A stretch of 64,000 nucleotides of DNA from Ancylomarina euxina (GCF_003863355.1 NZ_QQWG01000008.1:62001-126000), one strand, 5' to 3'. Shown: positions 17,871 to 27,548, counted from the stretch's first letter. The notes: generated from the sequence alone by a model not told the origin. Program-made: numbers and translations.

Positions 17871-18739
17871 TTAGTTTGTTTTGAACCTACAATGTACTTT
17901 TTTGATGAAACTTTCGAATATTCTAATCCTAAAGGTAAACAAACCCAATTCAATATTTCATCAACTGAATTACTTTTTTTGAAGTTTCCCGTATAAAGAA
18001 TTTTCGCTAAGTCTTTTTTTACAATCCGGATATCATATTGCAACTCTATTTCCTCAAAAACTTGATGGATTGGTGTAGCCGTAAAGAAAAATATATGATC
18101 GCGCCACATCGTTTTTTCTTTAATATTTATTCCTGTTTCCAATTCTATTTGACCATTTCTATTAATCGAAGCAAAATCCTTTGGGTATAGAATAACCTCG
18201 TCCTGAGTTAAAGTCGAAAGAACCCTAACTTTACCTGTAAAACAGCTTACTTTATAGGTGTTCTTTCGAGTATAAATATTAAAACTTGTACCTAAAATAC
18301 TCGTGGAACCAGAACGAGATACAATCTCGAAGCGACTCCCTTTACTGATATTAAAAAATGCCTCGCCTTCGAATTTCACTTCACGAGAAACTCGCCACCA
18401 ATAAGGGTGGTAAGTCAGGTTGGAGTTTGCATTAAGCTCTACTCTGCTATTATCTGGCAATAATACGGCCAAATGCTGTCCTTTAGGGCAATATATGCTT
18501 TCAGTATAAAAACGCATAAAAGCAACACATGCCACAACGAGCAACAAACTTGCAGCTAGGGAATAGATCAACCAATGGCTTCTGATTTTCCTTACTGGTT
18601 TTTGAATATCTTCAATATCAGTAAACATCTTATTCCAAATTTCATCCTTCGATTTTGAATAAGGCAATTCAATCTCTGGTAAGGCGTTTAAAAACTCCTC
18701 ATCAGAATATCGATCCATATTTTTTAAGTCAAAACTCAT
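17867..18739 (-). CDS. FecR-family anti-sigma factor
   Basis: A 290-residue single-pass membrane protein. A cytoplasmic sigma-binding segment (1-70) precedes one membrane helix (LIYSLAASLLLVVACVAFM). The periplasmic FecR domain starts at LPDNSRVELNANSNLTYHP and includes VKFEGEAFFNIS. A DUF4974-like C-terminal domain (IHQVFEEIELQYDIRIV) contacts the receptor STN domain. It overlaps the sigma-factor gene by 4 bp upstream and the receptor gene by 4 bp downstream, so translation is coupled. It should hold the sigma factor inactive until the receptor is loaded. Confidence 0.92.
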   Translation of the reverse strand: MSFDLKNMDRYSDEEFLNALPEIELPYSKSKDEIWNKMFTDIEDIQKPVRKIRSHWLIYSLAASLLLVVACVAFMRFYTESIYCPKGQHLAVLLPDNSRVELNANSNLTYHPYWWRVSREVKFEGEAFFNISKGSRFEIVSRSGSTSILGTSFNIYTRKNTYKVSCFTGKVRVLSTLTQDEVILYPKDFASINRNGQIELETGINIKEKTMWRDHIFFFTATPIHQVFEEIELQYDIRIVKKDLAKILYTGNFKKSNSVDEILNWVCLPLGLEYSKVSSKKYIVGSKQTK

Positions 18740-19254
18740 CGGAATTTTATCGGTTGATTTAAAATCGTTTCGTTTTTTAATGCATTTCTCAAAAATTGAA
18801 GGGCATTCTTCATTCGTTTTTCAACTGCTTTTACTGAAAGGTTTAATCGCTCCGCAATTTCTGAATATTTAAACCCTTCATCCCTGCTCATTAAAAAAAC
18901 CACTCTTTGCTTTTCAGATAATTGAGTCAAAGCCAATTCATATTTACGACTCAACTCCTTGTATTGCAATATATCTTCAGGTGATTCCGTTTCATCATAT
19001 TGCTTTTCGTTAGCAATATAATTCTGTGCAACAACATTTTTTCTATATCTGGAAATAAAAAGATCATTTGCCATCTTGTAGAGTAAAGCTTTGCATGGAG
19101 GATCTTTAAAACTAGCTCGCTTTTCCCAAACCTTCATAAAACACTCCTGTGCAATATCAGTCGCCAATTCTGAATCTCCTGATCGGAAATACAAATAGTT
19201 TCGAATAGCATCGAAATAAATGTCAAAGAGATATTTGAAATGTTCTTTATTCAA
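18736..19254 (-). CDS. ECF sigma factor, FecI-like
   Basis: A 172-residue sigma factor with region 2 (RSGDSELATDIAQECFMKVWE) and region 4 (LSEKQRVVFLMSRDEGFKYS followed by EIAERLNLSVKAVEKRMKNA). It is the first gene of the cell-surface-signalling operon with FecR and the TonB receptor, all overlapping by 4 bp. It most likely directs transcription of its own receptor operon. No separate target promoter could be identified in the window. Confidence 0.93.
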   Translation of the reverse strand: MNKEHFKYLFDIYFDAIRNYLYFRSGDSELATDIAQECFMKVWEKRASFKDPPCKALLYKMANDLFISRYRKNVVAQNYIANEKQYDETESPEDILQYKELSRKYELALTQLSEKQRVVFLMSRDEGFKYSEIAERLNLSVKAVEKRMKNALQFLRNALKNETILNQPIKFR

Positions 19255-19326
19255 AACAGTGTCTAAAAAGGTTCCCTTAAAAATAAAATAAATTTTAGAT
19301 AAAGAACTGAAATCTAGTCATTATCT

Positions 19327-19370
19327 ATATGGAATAGCAATCAGCAAGCTTGCCAATCACTATTCCATAT
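19327..19370. terminator. Long hairpin downstream of the lipoprotein gene
   Basis: The 11-bp arms ATATGGAATAG and CTATTCCATAT enclose an inner palindrome GCAAGCTTGC. It lies just past the stop at 19,380. A T-tract is missing, so it is a processing or stability hairpin, or a weak terminator. Confidence 0.45.
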
Positions 19371-19379
19371 TCCCCAAAC

Positions 19380-20297
19380 TTATTTATTTCTTCCGTGTCT
19401 ATGTTTTCCAAGAGTAATCTCTTCTTCTCCATCAGCTGTCGTCTTTACAGCTTTATCATCACATGTTTCAGCTCCAAAATCAACTCGGGCAAACTCTTCT
19501 CCATTCTGAGAATAAACGACAATACCACTAACGATATATTTACATGTACCTAAACGTGCTAAGTAATCAGCAATCTCTTTCTTAAACTCATTATTTTCAG
19601 AGTCAACAAAAACATCCTGTCCTGTAATGTGAATTTTATCATCTGCTCTGTCGTAACTTGTGTCTAATCCTTCTACCCATTCCTTCGTTTTATTTCCGAC
19701 GCAAGAAACCTCTGTCTCATCAGCAAAAGTAAAGTTCAAATCATACTCATGCTCAAACTTTCTTGACACACCGCTTTCGCCAGAAAATACAACCTTTTTA
19801 TAACCTGCTATTCCAATAGAATCCACTTTAAAATTTTGATAAGTAAATTCACGCATCGCTCCATCAATTCTAGGAGGTGCAGAAACGACTATAGTCACAA
19901 TACCACTTATAACTCTACCGTTTCTTAAAGTAATACCATCACCATAATCGATAGTAATTGTCATTGGGAAACCATCATTATCACCTTCTTCAATGGTAAC
20001 CTCAGGTCCTAAATCATTTTGATAACAACGCCATCTTTTATATAGTTCTGCCAAATTTCGCAAGCGATATCCATAACCACCTGATTTAGTAGAACTCTCT
20101 TCTAAAGTAAACATATCACTTTCGTAGTCCACTTCTGTCATAACGTTGGCGATAGCAACTTCCGTATCAATAACTGATGCAACATTTGTTATACTAATCT
20201 CGTCTTCGCCAATCAATTTCACACTGTCATCCGATTTATCACATGATGTGAATGCGAAGGCTATTCCTAATAAAAAAACAAATAATAACTTTTTCAT
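19380..20297 (-). CDS. Hypothetical lipoprotein
   Basis: A 305-residue exported protein. The signal MKKLLFVFLLGIAFAFTSC ends in a lipobox Cys at residue 19, followed by DKSDDS, typical for Bacteroidetes outer-membrane or surface lipoproteins. The remainder is beta-rich, with TITIDYGDGITLRNGRVISG and later an EHEYDLNFTF segment. No family name is certain. It ends in a basic, His-containing tail (GKHRHGRNK). It is a single gene with no operon partner. Its function is unknown. Confidence 0.7.
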   Translation of the reverse strand: MKKLLFVFLLGIAFAFTSCDKSDDSVKLIGEDEISITNVASVIDTEVAIANVMTEVDYESDMFTLEESSTKSGGYGYRLRNLAELYKRWRCYQNDLGPEVTIEEGDNDGFPMTITIDYGDGITLRNGRVISGIVTIVVSAPPRIDGAMREFTYQNFKVDSIGIAGYKKVVFSGESGVSRKFEHEYDLNFTFADETEVSCVGNKTKEWVEGLDTSYDRADDKIHITGQDVFVDSENNEFKKEIADYLARLGTCKYIVSGIVVYSQNGEEFARVDFGAETCDDKAVKTTADGEEEITLGKHRHGRNK

Positions 20298-20611
20298 GAC
20301 TATAGATTTTTATGGGTTTAACTCATTTTATTCCGGAAAGAATGATCCATTATTCCTTCTTCTACATGTATACCGCATGAATCATCTTTTACCCTACCCT
20401 TTTATTCAAAAAAAATCAATTCATAGAAACCTCAGAGATAGATTGACCATTTCAACAAAATTTTAAAGACAATCATCAAGCTTTTCAGAAGTTTCATCAA
20501 CAGCTTTTATACGTTAAAAGAAATCAGCATTTTTCTGGGTTACTTTTTCCCGTTATAAGGAATTAAGTAGATGACAGGGATTGTTACATGTTGGTTAAAA
20601 AAGAACGATAA

Positions 20612-20791
20612 GTGAAAGAAAGGAAATTAAAAAAAGCTCAGATTTATTCAATTTTGGGTTTCAGCATTATTACAGTCGCCATTGGTGTTCAGTTTTATTC
20701 AAATAATAAAACTTATACGTATTCATTGCTAATTTTAGGATCAAGCATTTGTTTTTTTGCATTGATTAAAGCCATTAGAAATTTTAAGTAG
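20612..20791 (+). CDS. Possible small two-helix membrane protein
   Basis: A 59-codon ORF starting GTG directly after an in-frame stop. It encodes a basic N-terminus (VKERKLKKAQ) and two hydrophobic helices (IYSILGFSIITVAIGVQFY and YSLLILGSSICFFALIKAI), ending in basic residues. That layout is typical of small membrane proteins. No ATG is available and the ribosome-binding site is weak, so the call rests on composition and on the hairpin that follows 10 bp after the stop. Confidence 0.45.
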   Translation: MKERKLKKAQIYSILGFSIITVAIGVQFYSNNKTYTYSLLILGSSICFFALIKAIRNFK

Positions 20792-20801
20792 AAACACATT
20801 A

Positions 20802-20841
20802 TGCCAGGATTGAAAACTTTATCTCAAATTCAATCCTGGCA
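20802..20841. terminator. Inverted repeat / probable terminator
   Basis: A perfect 13-bp stem (20802-20814 with 20829-20841) with a 14-nt loop, immediately after the small membrane ORF. The downstream U-tract is poor. Confidence 0.55.
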
Positions 20842-21014
20842 AAATTATTTAAGTTAGATTATAGAAAATCAAGCACATTCGAAATCTCATTATTTATCCT
20901 ATTTAATAAATAAATCAAAGACTTAGGATCTACAAAATCAAGAAAACTACTTCAAACAAGAAATTAGCTTTCATCTCATTAGTTATACTTCTTATTTAAA
21001 GGATCTTAATCATC

Positions 21015-21044
21015 TTGTCTAATCCAAGGAATTGAATATCTTTG
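21015..21044 (+). promoter_or_regulatory. Promoter of lepA
   Basis: TTG (21015-21017), a 19-nt spacer and TATCTTTG (21037-21044). This gives a leader of about 80 nt to the lepA ATG. Confidence 0.75.
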
Positions 21045-21132
21045 TTGATTGGTTAAGAAGCTCCGTAAATGAAGTTGAATCAGTTGTAAAACGATTAGGA
21101 GTCTCAAGCATTATCTAATTTGATTTTTGAAG

Positions 21133-22920
21133 ATGAAGAACATTCGTAATTTTTGCATAATAGCCCACATCGATCACGGGAAAAGTACACTTGCCGACCG
21201 TTTGTTACAGGTAACTGAAACTGTCAGCGAACGCCAACAGCAAGCCCAAGTACTTGATGATATGGATTTAGAACGTGAACGTGGTATCACCATTAAGAGT
21301 CATGCCATTCAGATGGATTATAAAGAAAATGGTGAAGATTATGTATTAAACCTAATTGACACTCCCGGACACGTCGATTTCTCTTATGAAGTGTCAAGAT
21401 CGATTGCCGCATGCGAGGGAGCCTTATTGATTGTTGACTCCACTCAGGGTATACAGGCTCAGACCATATCGAATCTGTATTTAGCTATTGAACATGATTT
21501 GGAAATCATTCCTATCCTAAATAAAATTGACTTACCAAATGCAAATCCTGAAGATGTGAAAGATCAGATTGTTGATCTTTTGGGTTGTGATAGAGACGAC
21601 ATTTTGTCGGCAAGTGGTAAAACTGGAGAAGGTGTTCCTGAAATATTGGAAGCCATTGTCGATAGAGTTCCAGCTCCAAGTGGCGACAAGAAAGCACCTC
21701 TACAAGCCTTAATCTTCGATTCTACCTACAATGCTTTTCGTGGCATTATCACCTACATCAGAATAATGAATGGTGAAATACGAAAAGGAGATATGGTTAA
21801 ATTCCTAAATACCGATAAAGAATATTACGCTGATGAAGTTGGGGTTTTACGTCTGGAACGAGAACCTCGCCAAATACTGAGCACAGGAGACGTTGGTTAT
21901 ATCATATTAGGGATAAAAACGTCTACAGAGGTGAAAGTAGGTGAAACCATCACGACCAAGGAGAATCCTTGCGAAAAGGCTATTGAAGGATTCGAAGAGG
22001 TGAAACCTATGGTATTTGCTGGTGTTTATCCAATCGATAGTGAAGACTACGAAGACTTACGTGCTTCAATGGAAAAATTAAAACTAAATGATGCTTCGCT
22101 TACTTTTGAGCCTGAATCATCATTAGCACTTGGTTTTGGTTTCCGCTGTGGCTTCCTGGGCCTTTTACATATGGAAATTATTCAGGAGCGTTTGGATCGT
22201 GAGTTCAACATGAATGTAATTACTACCGTTCCTAACGTATCGTACATTGCTCATACAAAAAAGGGCGATACATTCGAAATGCATAATCCATCAGATATGC
22301 CTGATCCGAATTCGCTAGACTTTATAGAAGAGCCCTTTATTCGCGCACAAATCATCACGAAATCAGAATTTGTTGGATCATTAATGACCCTATGCATGAG
22401 CAAACGAGGTATGATGACCAATCAACAATACCTAACCAGTGATCGTGTTGAGTTAACTTACGAAATGCCTTTGGGAGAAATTGTATTCGACTTTTACGAT
22501 AAACTAAAAAGTATATCGAAGGGGTACGCGTCTTTTGACTATTTCCTAATTGGTGTGAAACCAGCCAAGTTAGTAAAACTGGATATTCTTTTGAATGGTG
22601 AAGGCGTTGATGCTCTTTCTACATTAATTCACTTCGATAATGCTCAATCATTTGGTCGAAGAATGTGTGAAAAATTAAAAGAACTGATCCCACGTCAACA
22701 GTTTGATATTGCGATTCAAGGTGCAATTGGAGCCAAAATTATTTCTAGGGAAACAGTAAAAGCTGTTCGTAAAGATGTAACGGCAAAATGTTATGGAGGT
22801 GATATATCTCGTAAACGTAAGCTACTTGAAAAGCAAAAGAAAGGAAAGAAAAAGATGAAACAAATTGGTAATGTCGAGGTCCCTCAAAAAGCATTCCTTG
22901 CCGTTTTAAAGTTAGATTAA
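21133..22920 (+). CDS. lepA: Elongation factor 4 (LepA)
   Basis: A ribosome-associated translational GTPase that back-translocates or remodels stalled ribosomes. The GTPase motifs are all present: AHIDHGKST (P-loop), [15 protein letters not shown] and NKIDLP. The family-specific C-terminal region ends with [20 protein letters not shown]. It starts at the ATG at 21,133 ([19 protein letters not shown]), which matches the family; an in-frame TTG six bases earlier is not needed. The length of 595 residues is normal. It is a single gene with its own promoter and terminator. Confidence 0.97.
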   Translation: MKNIRNFCIIAHIDHGKSTLADRLLQVTETVSERQQQAQVLDDMDLERERGITIKSHAIQMDYKENGEDYVLNLIDTPGHVDFSYEVSRSIAACEGALLIVDSTQGIQAQTISNLYLAIEHDLEIIPILNKIDLPNANPEDVKDQIVDLLGCDRDDILSASGKTGEGVPEILEAIVDRVPAPSGDKKAPLQALIFDSTYNAFRGIITYIRIMNGEIRKGDMVKFLNTDKEYYADEVGVLRLEREPRQILSTGDVGYIILGIKTSTEVKVGETITTKENPCEKAIEGFEEVKPMVFAGVYPIDSEDYEDLRASMEKLKLNDASLTFEPESSLALGFGFRCGFLGLLHMEIIQERLDREFNMNVITTVPNVSYIAHTKKGDTFEMHNPSDMPDPNSLDFIEEPFIRAQIITKSEFVGSLMTLCMSKRGMMTNQQYLTSDRVELTYEMPLGEIVFDFYDKLKSISKGYASFDYFLIGVKPAKLVKLDILLNGEGVDALSTLIHFDNAQSFGRRMCEKLKELIPRQQFDIAIQGAIGAKIISRETVKAVRKDVTAKCYGGDISRKRKLLEKQKKGKKKMKQIGNVEVPQKAFLAVLKLD

Positions 22921-22950
22921 TTAGGATTATTCCTTATGCAAATAGATTCA

Positions 22951-22980
22951 AACCCTTCGATATTCGAAGGGTTTTTTATT
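22951..22980 (+). terminator. Terminator of lepA
   Basis: A 10-bp perfect stem AACCCTTCGA / TCGAAGGGTT with a 3-nt loop, then T6. Confidence 0.92.
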
Positions 22981-23056
22981 TAATACTATTTTCAAAAAAA
23001 ACATTTTTATTCTGTTATTTAATGTAACTTAATCTTCTGAACAAAAAACGTCTAAT

Positions 23057-25402
23057 ATGAAATCAAGATTAATTGATATTCCACGTTTATTTCGCAACTA
23101 CAACATACTTATCTTACTGCTACTAAGTATCGGATTTGGAAGTCTGGTTATTATTATTGATTACCAGAATCACGAAAAAGATGTTATAAGATCTCGTGAA
23201 GCCATTGAAAATGAAAAGAAACAATTCCTAAAGCATTCTGTCGACAATGCAATTTCTTATATCAACTACAACAATTCTAAAGTTGAGGAAAAATTAGATG
23301 AGGAACTCTCTCTTAATATCCAAAATGCATGGAAGCTTGCCACTGGCATTTACAATAAATTTAAAGATACAAGATCAGAACAAGAAATAAAGACTCTCAT
23401 TAAAGCAGCCTTAAGACCTCTCAGATATTTTAACGATAGAGGCTATATCTATATTATTAATATGGATGGCTACACCCAAATGCATCCAGTCAGCCCTGAG
23501 AAAGAAGGCCATCTTTTAACAGATATACAAGATATATCTGGCAAGTATGTCATTCAGGACGAAATTAAATTAATGCGCGAGAAGAAAGAAGGTTTTATCA
23601 ATTATTTATGGACAAAACCTAATTCCACTGATGATGTTTCACATATGAAAAGAGCGTTTCTAAAACGTTTTGAGCCTTACAACTGGTTTTTTGGCTTGGG
23701 TGAGTATCAAGATGATTTTAAGGAAGATTTAAAACAAGAAACATTAAAATGGTTTCGCCAGTCTTACGATCCAAGTAAATGGCATTTATTTATAAATGAC
23801 TATGACGGGAAAGCACTTATAATCAACTCCGATAAATACAAAGCAGGAGTAAACATTAAAACCATATCTGATGATAAAGGGATTAAAATATTTAAGGAAG
23901 AGCTCAATATTGCCAAAAATACTGAGGGCGATTTCTTAAGATACTCATGGCTTGATGCAACTACAGGGAAATATACCCCGCGAGTTACCTACATAAAAGG
24001 ATATAATCAATGGCAATGGATGATTGGAGCATCATCTAGTACAGTAACTATAGATAAAGCTATTGCCCAAAAGGAAAAGGATCTTTTAAGAAATTCCCTC
24101 CAAAGAATCACTTATCTCCTGCTAGCAATGCTTGGAGCATCTGCATTATTCTTTATCATCAGTCAATTTATAAATAACAGAATCAGAAATAATTTCAACA
24201 GCTTTATTTCAGAATTTGAATCTGCAATTTCAAAACAGCAACTACTACAAGAAGACAAGTTTAACCTCACTGAATTAAGAAGGCTATCAAAATCAATCAA
24301 TAAGCTTTTAAAGAATCATTTAAAAAACTTAGATGACTTAAAATTGAGTGAGCAAAAATTCCGAATCGTGGTTGAAAATGCCCCCGTCTACATTTTGGGT
24401 TTCAATCCTAAAGGATTAGTCAAACTATGGAATAAACAATGCGAAGATTTTTTTAAGTATAGCTCAGGCAAAATATTAAACACCCCACTACCTTTTGAAG
24501 AAATATACTATTCTGATTCAATTGAAACCATCAAGGAATTCATAAACTCCCCTTCCGAAGAGTACCGACTCTCTCATGTCAAACTTAAAAATGGACAGGA
24601 AAGTTATAAATACTGGGCATCTTTTGAATTAAATAAAGATCTTCGCATCTGGGTCGGTCACGATGTGACAGCTCTCAAACTTACAGAACAAAAAATGAGA
24701 GCTCTAAATGCAACAAAAGATAAATTTTTCTCAATTATTGCTCATGACCTACGAAATCCTTTTAACGCACTAATCACTCTAAGTTCTTATCTTATAGAAG
24801 CAATTGAATCAAGTAATAAAGCAGAAGCTATCGAACTTGCCAAAATTATTGAAACTTCTTCAGAACAAGGATTCGAGTTATTAGTAAATCTGCTCGAGTG
24901 GTCACGAACACAAACTGGGTCAATCCAATATAATCCTGAACTAATCAACTTAAAGAAGGAACTCAAAAATCCCATTCAGATTGTAGAGGGAATAGCCGAA
25001 TCCAAGGATATAATATTAACACATAATATTAACGAAGATATCACAGTGTTGGCAGATCCAAACATGATAAGAACTGTTGTCCGCAATCTACTTTCAAATG
25101 CTGTAAAATTTACGCCTAAAAATGGGAGAATTTCTTTTGAAGCATTTGATAATGATGATGAAGTATTGATTAAAATATGCGATAATGGTGTTGGTATGTC
25201 GCAAGATATAATTGATAATCTGTTTTCAATAGAAGTGAACACAAGCTCTACTGGTACAGCTGGCGAAACGGGAACAGGATTAGGCTTAATATTATGTTTT
25301 GAATTTGTAAAAAAACATAATGGGAACATATGGGTTGAGAGTGAAATTGGCAAAGGCTCTTGTTTCTCATTTTCAATACCAAAGCGAACAATCAACACTT
25401 AA
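23057..25402 (+). CDS. Orphan sensor histidine kinase with two Cache-type domains and PAS
   Basis: A 781-residue kinase. It has a membrane helix at 14-35 and a periplasmic part of about 310 residues. That part holds two single-Cache-like units, each with the typical end (EPYNWFFGLGEYQDDF and YNQWQWMIGASSSTV). A second helix follows near 352-372, then a PAS domain (FRIVVENAPVYILGFNPKG). HisKA has the H-box FFSIIAHDLRNPFNALITLS. The HATPase has an N-box (VVRNLLSNAVKFTP), G1 (CDNGVGMS) and G2 (GTGLGLILC). Cache domains usually bind small organic acids. No response regulator is adjacent, so its partner lies elsewhere. Confidence 0.9.
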   Translation: MKSRLIDIPRLFRNYNILILLLLSIGFGSLVIIIDYQNHEKDVIRSREAIENEKKQFLKHSVDNAISYINYNNSKVEEKLDEELSLNIQNAWKLATGIYNKFKDTRSEQEIKTLIKAALRPLRYFNDRGYIYIINMDGYTQMHPVSPEKEGHLLTDIQDISGKYVIQDEIKLMREKKEGFINYLWTKPNSTDDVSHMKRAFLKRFEPYNWFFGLGEYQDDFKEDLKQETLKWFRQSYDPSKWHLFINDYDGKALIINSDKYKAGVNIKTISDDKGIKIFKEELNIAKNTEGDFLRYSWLDATTGKYTPRVTYIKGYNQWQWMIGASSSTVTIDKAIAQKEKDLLRNSLQRITYLLLAMLGASALFFIISQFINNRIRNNFNSFISEFESAISKQQLLQEDKFNLTELRRLSKSINKLLKNHLKNLDDLKLSEQKFRIVVENAPVYILGFNPKGLVKLWNKQCEDFFKYSSGKILNTPLPFEEIYYSDSIETIKEFINSPSEEYRLSHVKLKNGQESYKYWASFELNKDLRIWVGHDVTALKLTEQKMRALNATKDKFFSIIAHDLRNPFNALITLSSYLIEAIESSNKAEAIELAKIIETSSEQGFELLVNLLEWSRTQTGSIQYNPELINLKKELKNPIQIVEGIAESKDIILTHNINEDITVLADPNMIRTVVRNLLSNAVKFTPKNGRISFEAFDNDDEVLIKICDNGVGMSQDIIDNLFSIEVNTSSTGTAGETGTGLGLILCFEFVKKHNGNIWVESEIGKGSCFSFSIPKRTINT

Positions 25403-25486
25403 ATTAATGTCGTTCCACGTCAAAACATTAAGGTTTTCTTAACTCTTTTTAGTCAAAGCTTAACACCTTTTAAGTTAGACAATTTC

Positions 25487-25494
25487 TAATTTTG
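25487..25494 (+). promoter_or_regulatory. -7 box TAATTTTG upstream of the secreted charged protein
   Basis: An exact TAnnTTTG 37 bp before the ATG at 25,532. No TTG was found at the usual distance. Confidence 0.45.
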
Positions 25495-25531
25495 GAAGTA
25501 GTTATTTAATCAAAACTAAATATTAGAAATT

Positions 25532-26194
25532 ATGAAACGACTATCGATCTTACTATTAATAATTGGACTCATCTTTGTGTGCTCACAAAGTATAACTGCT
25601 CAAGAAACCAAACAGAAAAAAGAAGCTAAAGTCAAAGTTCTCATTAATAAAGATGGTAAATCCATAAAATTCGACACCATCATTCATGATTTCAGAGATC
25701 ACAAAGAAATCATGAAAATCATCAGATCGAAGCACCTATCGGACTCTCTATTCGAGGTAATAGAAGGTGAGGATTTTATGTGGATTTCTGATGATGACTC
25801 ACATGGGGAACACAAAGTTATCATCAAAGAACTTCATGGCTCAGACCCTTCTCTTCATTCTAAAATGAGTAAACACATTAGAGTCATTTCTGATAATGAT
25901 GAAAACATCATTATCTCTGATGGAGATGGCGAGCACAAAACCATCAAAATTGAAATCATAGACGAAGATGGAAATATCCATAAGAAACATTCAAAGGTAA
26001 AGAAAGTTTACATCATTAAAGAAGATATCGATTTAGACATCTCCAAAGATGGTGATATGAAAATTATCAAGATTCAGTGCAAATCAGATCATGATGAGGA
26101 TATTGATATAGAAGTCGACATTTCTGAAGATGGTAAAACGACAAAAAAAATTAAGAAGAGAAAAGCTAAGAAAACAGAGAAAAAGGAAAAATAG
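25532..26194 (+). CDS. Secreted, highly charged hypothetical protein
   Basis: A 220-residue protein with a signal peptide (MKRLSILLLIIGLIFVCSQS, cleaved near ITA-QE). The mature part is rich in Asp, Glu, His and Lys and alternates acidic loops (DDDSHGEHK, DGDGEHK, DHDEDIDIEVD) with beta-like segments. It ends in a strongly basic tail (KKIKKRKAKKTEKKEK). The acidic His/Asp loops could bind metal or calcium, which is a guess. No family is recognised. Its terminator is also the integration site of the mobile element that follows. Confidence 0.65.
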   Translation: MKRLSILLLIIGLIFVCSQSITAQETKQKKEAKVKVLINKDGKSIKFDTIIHDFRDHKEIMKIIRSKHLSDSLFEVIEGEDFMWISDDDSHGEHKVIIKELHGSDPSLHSKMSKHIRVISDNDENIIISDGDGEHKTIKIEIIDEDGNIHKKHSKVKKVYIIKEDIDLDISKDGDMKIIKIQCKSDHDEDIDIEVDISEDGKTTKKIKKRKAKKTEKKEK

Positions 26195-26214
26195 ACTTAC
26201 AACTCCTTTAAAGA

Positions 26215-26261
26215 CAAAAGAGGATGATAGCCTGCTATCATCCTCTTTTGCTCTGCGAGCA
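26215..26261. repeat. attL: 47-bp direct repeat, terminator-type integration site
   Basis: A hairpin with arms AAAAGAGGATGATAG / CTATCATCCTCTTTT plus the flanking TGCTCTGCGAGCA. The same 47 bp recur at 55,643-55,689 with only the three central bases changed (CTG here, TAA there). It lies 20 bp after the stop at 26,194 and also serves as that gene's terminator. Confidence 0.85.
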
Positions 26262-26372
26262 TAAACACACATAAACTAAATAAACCTACCAAAATCTCAA
26301 ATACCTGCAACAACAAGGCATACAAGAACTCCTAATCCTTTACAAGAAAACATAAGACAGATGAAAAACACG

Positions 26373-26397
26373 AAAGTTTAAACATGGTTTAAACTTT
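26373..26397. repeat. Terminal palindrome, left copy
   Basis: A perfect 11-bp inverted repeat AAAGTTTAAAC-ATG-GTTTAAACTTT, 111 bp inside attL. Flanking bases (ACACG before it) are shared with the right copy at 55,516. Likely a recombinase arm site or a regulator site. Confidence 0.6.
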
Positions 26398-26477
26398 TAT
26401 TTCATTTTAAGGTCAATTTTAAGAAAAGCTGCAACGCATAGCGAAGCAGCTTAAAGAAGTTAGAATTGAGATAAATT

Positions 26478-27101
26478 CTAAGAAAGAACAATTTTTGAAT
26501 AGCTATCTGGAGAAAACTTATCTCCATCTGCAGTTCCAAAAAATGCATACACATGAACATCACCTGCTGAAACTGGCAAGGTGATTTCGGCTGACTGATC
26601 CGAACGAACTGAAGCGGTATTTAAGATGTGAACTCTCTCAGGAGTCATCACCAAAAGATGCAGTTTATCATCGGCATTACCGACACCTGTAGCACTATCA
26701 TCCTTCCAGGATAACTCAATACCAGATACCACATCTACATCATCCTGAAGAGTCAAGATTTCAGGAAGAGGTAAAGCTCCCATCGAAGCATGAAACTCCG
26801 AATAATTCACCAAAGCTCCACTTTCATCGAAAGCTGGCATATTGGTTTTCACAAACAGATTGTAACCGGTCATTTTGCCACCGACTAAATTCCATACAGG
26901 ACGGATTAGACTTTCCATCAAAGATGAGGCTAAACTGACCACCGACTTAAATCGGCTTCTCTGTTTTTGCTGCGCTTCACTATTTGAAGCATTTGGACCA
27001 GGAAGTGATTTGATATAATTCACGCCTCGCCATGAACTGCCCACTATGGCGCCAACCTTTCCTGTGAATGGGCCCAGGATCCCTTGATTGTATTTTCCCA
27101 T
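26478..27101 (-). CDS. DUF6266-type protein
   Basis: A 207-residue protein opening GKYNQGILGPFTGKVGAIVG then WRGVNYIKSLPG, the hallmark of the Bacteroidetes family I know as DUF6266. The N-terminal half is basic and looks DNA- or surface-binding. The C-terminal ~90 residues are beta-rich (LSWKDDSATGVGNADDKLHL and on). No function is known. It is the leftmost gene of the element and lies next to a small membrane protein and a DUF5675 gene, a grouping that recalls phage-derived modules. Confidence 0.7.
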   Translation of the reverse strand: MGKYNQGILGPFTGKVGAIVGSSWRGVNYIKSLPGPNASNSEAQQKQRSRFKSVVSLASSLMESLIRPVWNLVGGKMTGYNLFVKTNMPAFDESGALVNYSEFHASMGALPLPEILTLQDDVDVVSGIELSWKDDSATGVGNADDKLHLLVMTPERVHILNTASVRSDQSAEITLPVSAGDVHVYAFFGTADGDKFSPDSYSKIVLS

Positions 27102-27178
27102 GACATTTTAAATTTGGGTTAGTAATTGATTAGTTAACATAGAATTGAGACAGGTACGGAGCAGGTACCCACTTGTCC

Positions 27179-27430
27179 TTACTCCTTTTTGTCTCCACGC
27201 TCTCGCTTTTTACGATCACGTTTTCTCTCTTTTTTCGTCCAGAGTCGCTTCAATAAAGCAATGACTATAGTCGAAACGGTTCCACCCACAACTGAAACCA
27301 TGGCTTCGGTGCTGTCAAGTGGAAGACTTTGTGCCGCATCAAGAACATCTGGCTGAATTCCAATGGATTCTGCTATGCCCATCGTTGATGCAGTGCCAAT
27401 CAGAAAAGAAGGTATATTTTTCATTTTCAA
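27179..27430 (-). CDS. Small membrane protein, holin-like
   Basis: An 83-residue protein with one clear hydrophobic helix (AMVSVVGGTVSTIVIALLKRL) and a very basic C-terminal tail (KKERKRDRKKRERGDKK). The N-terminus is weakly hydrophobic. Size, helix and charged tail resemble phage holins, and the neighbouring DUF5675 gene resembles phage lysis-module genes. This is composition-based only. It starts at MKMKNIPS; an ATG two codons later is equally possible. Confidence 0.5.
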   Translation of the reverse strand: MKMKNIPSFLIGTASTMGIAESIGIQPDVLDAAQSLPLDSTEAMVSVVGGTVSTIVIALLKRLWTKKERKRDRKKRERGDKKE

Positions 27431-27548
27431 TGACTTTAATGGTTAAACATAGACTTAAAATACATACATTAAGGTCGAAAAACACTACCATAAAGCTGAT
27501 TTACAGCGCATTACACCCAACCGCATCAAATTGTATAATTACCTGATT

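Larger units (their letters stand above)
20298..21014. other. Intergenic region with one small ORF
   Basis: Apart from the 59-codon ORF at 20,612 and the inverted repeat at 20,802, nothing else is recognisable. Confidence 0.5.

Noticed and set aside
27531-27548. TTG start for the DUF5675 gene
   Set aside because: The ATG at 27,549 is close and better; the extra six residues add nothing.
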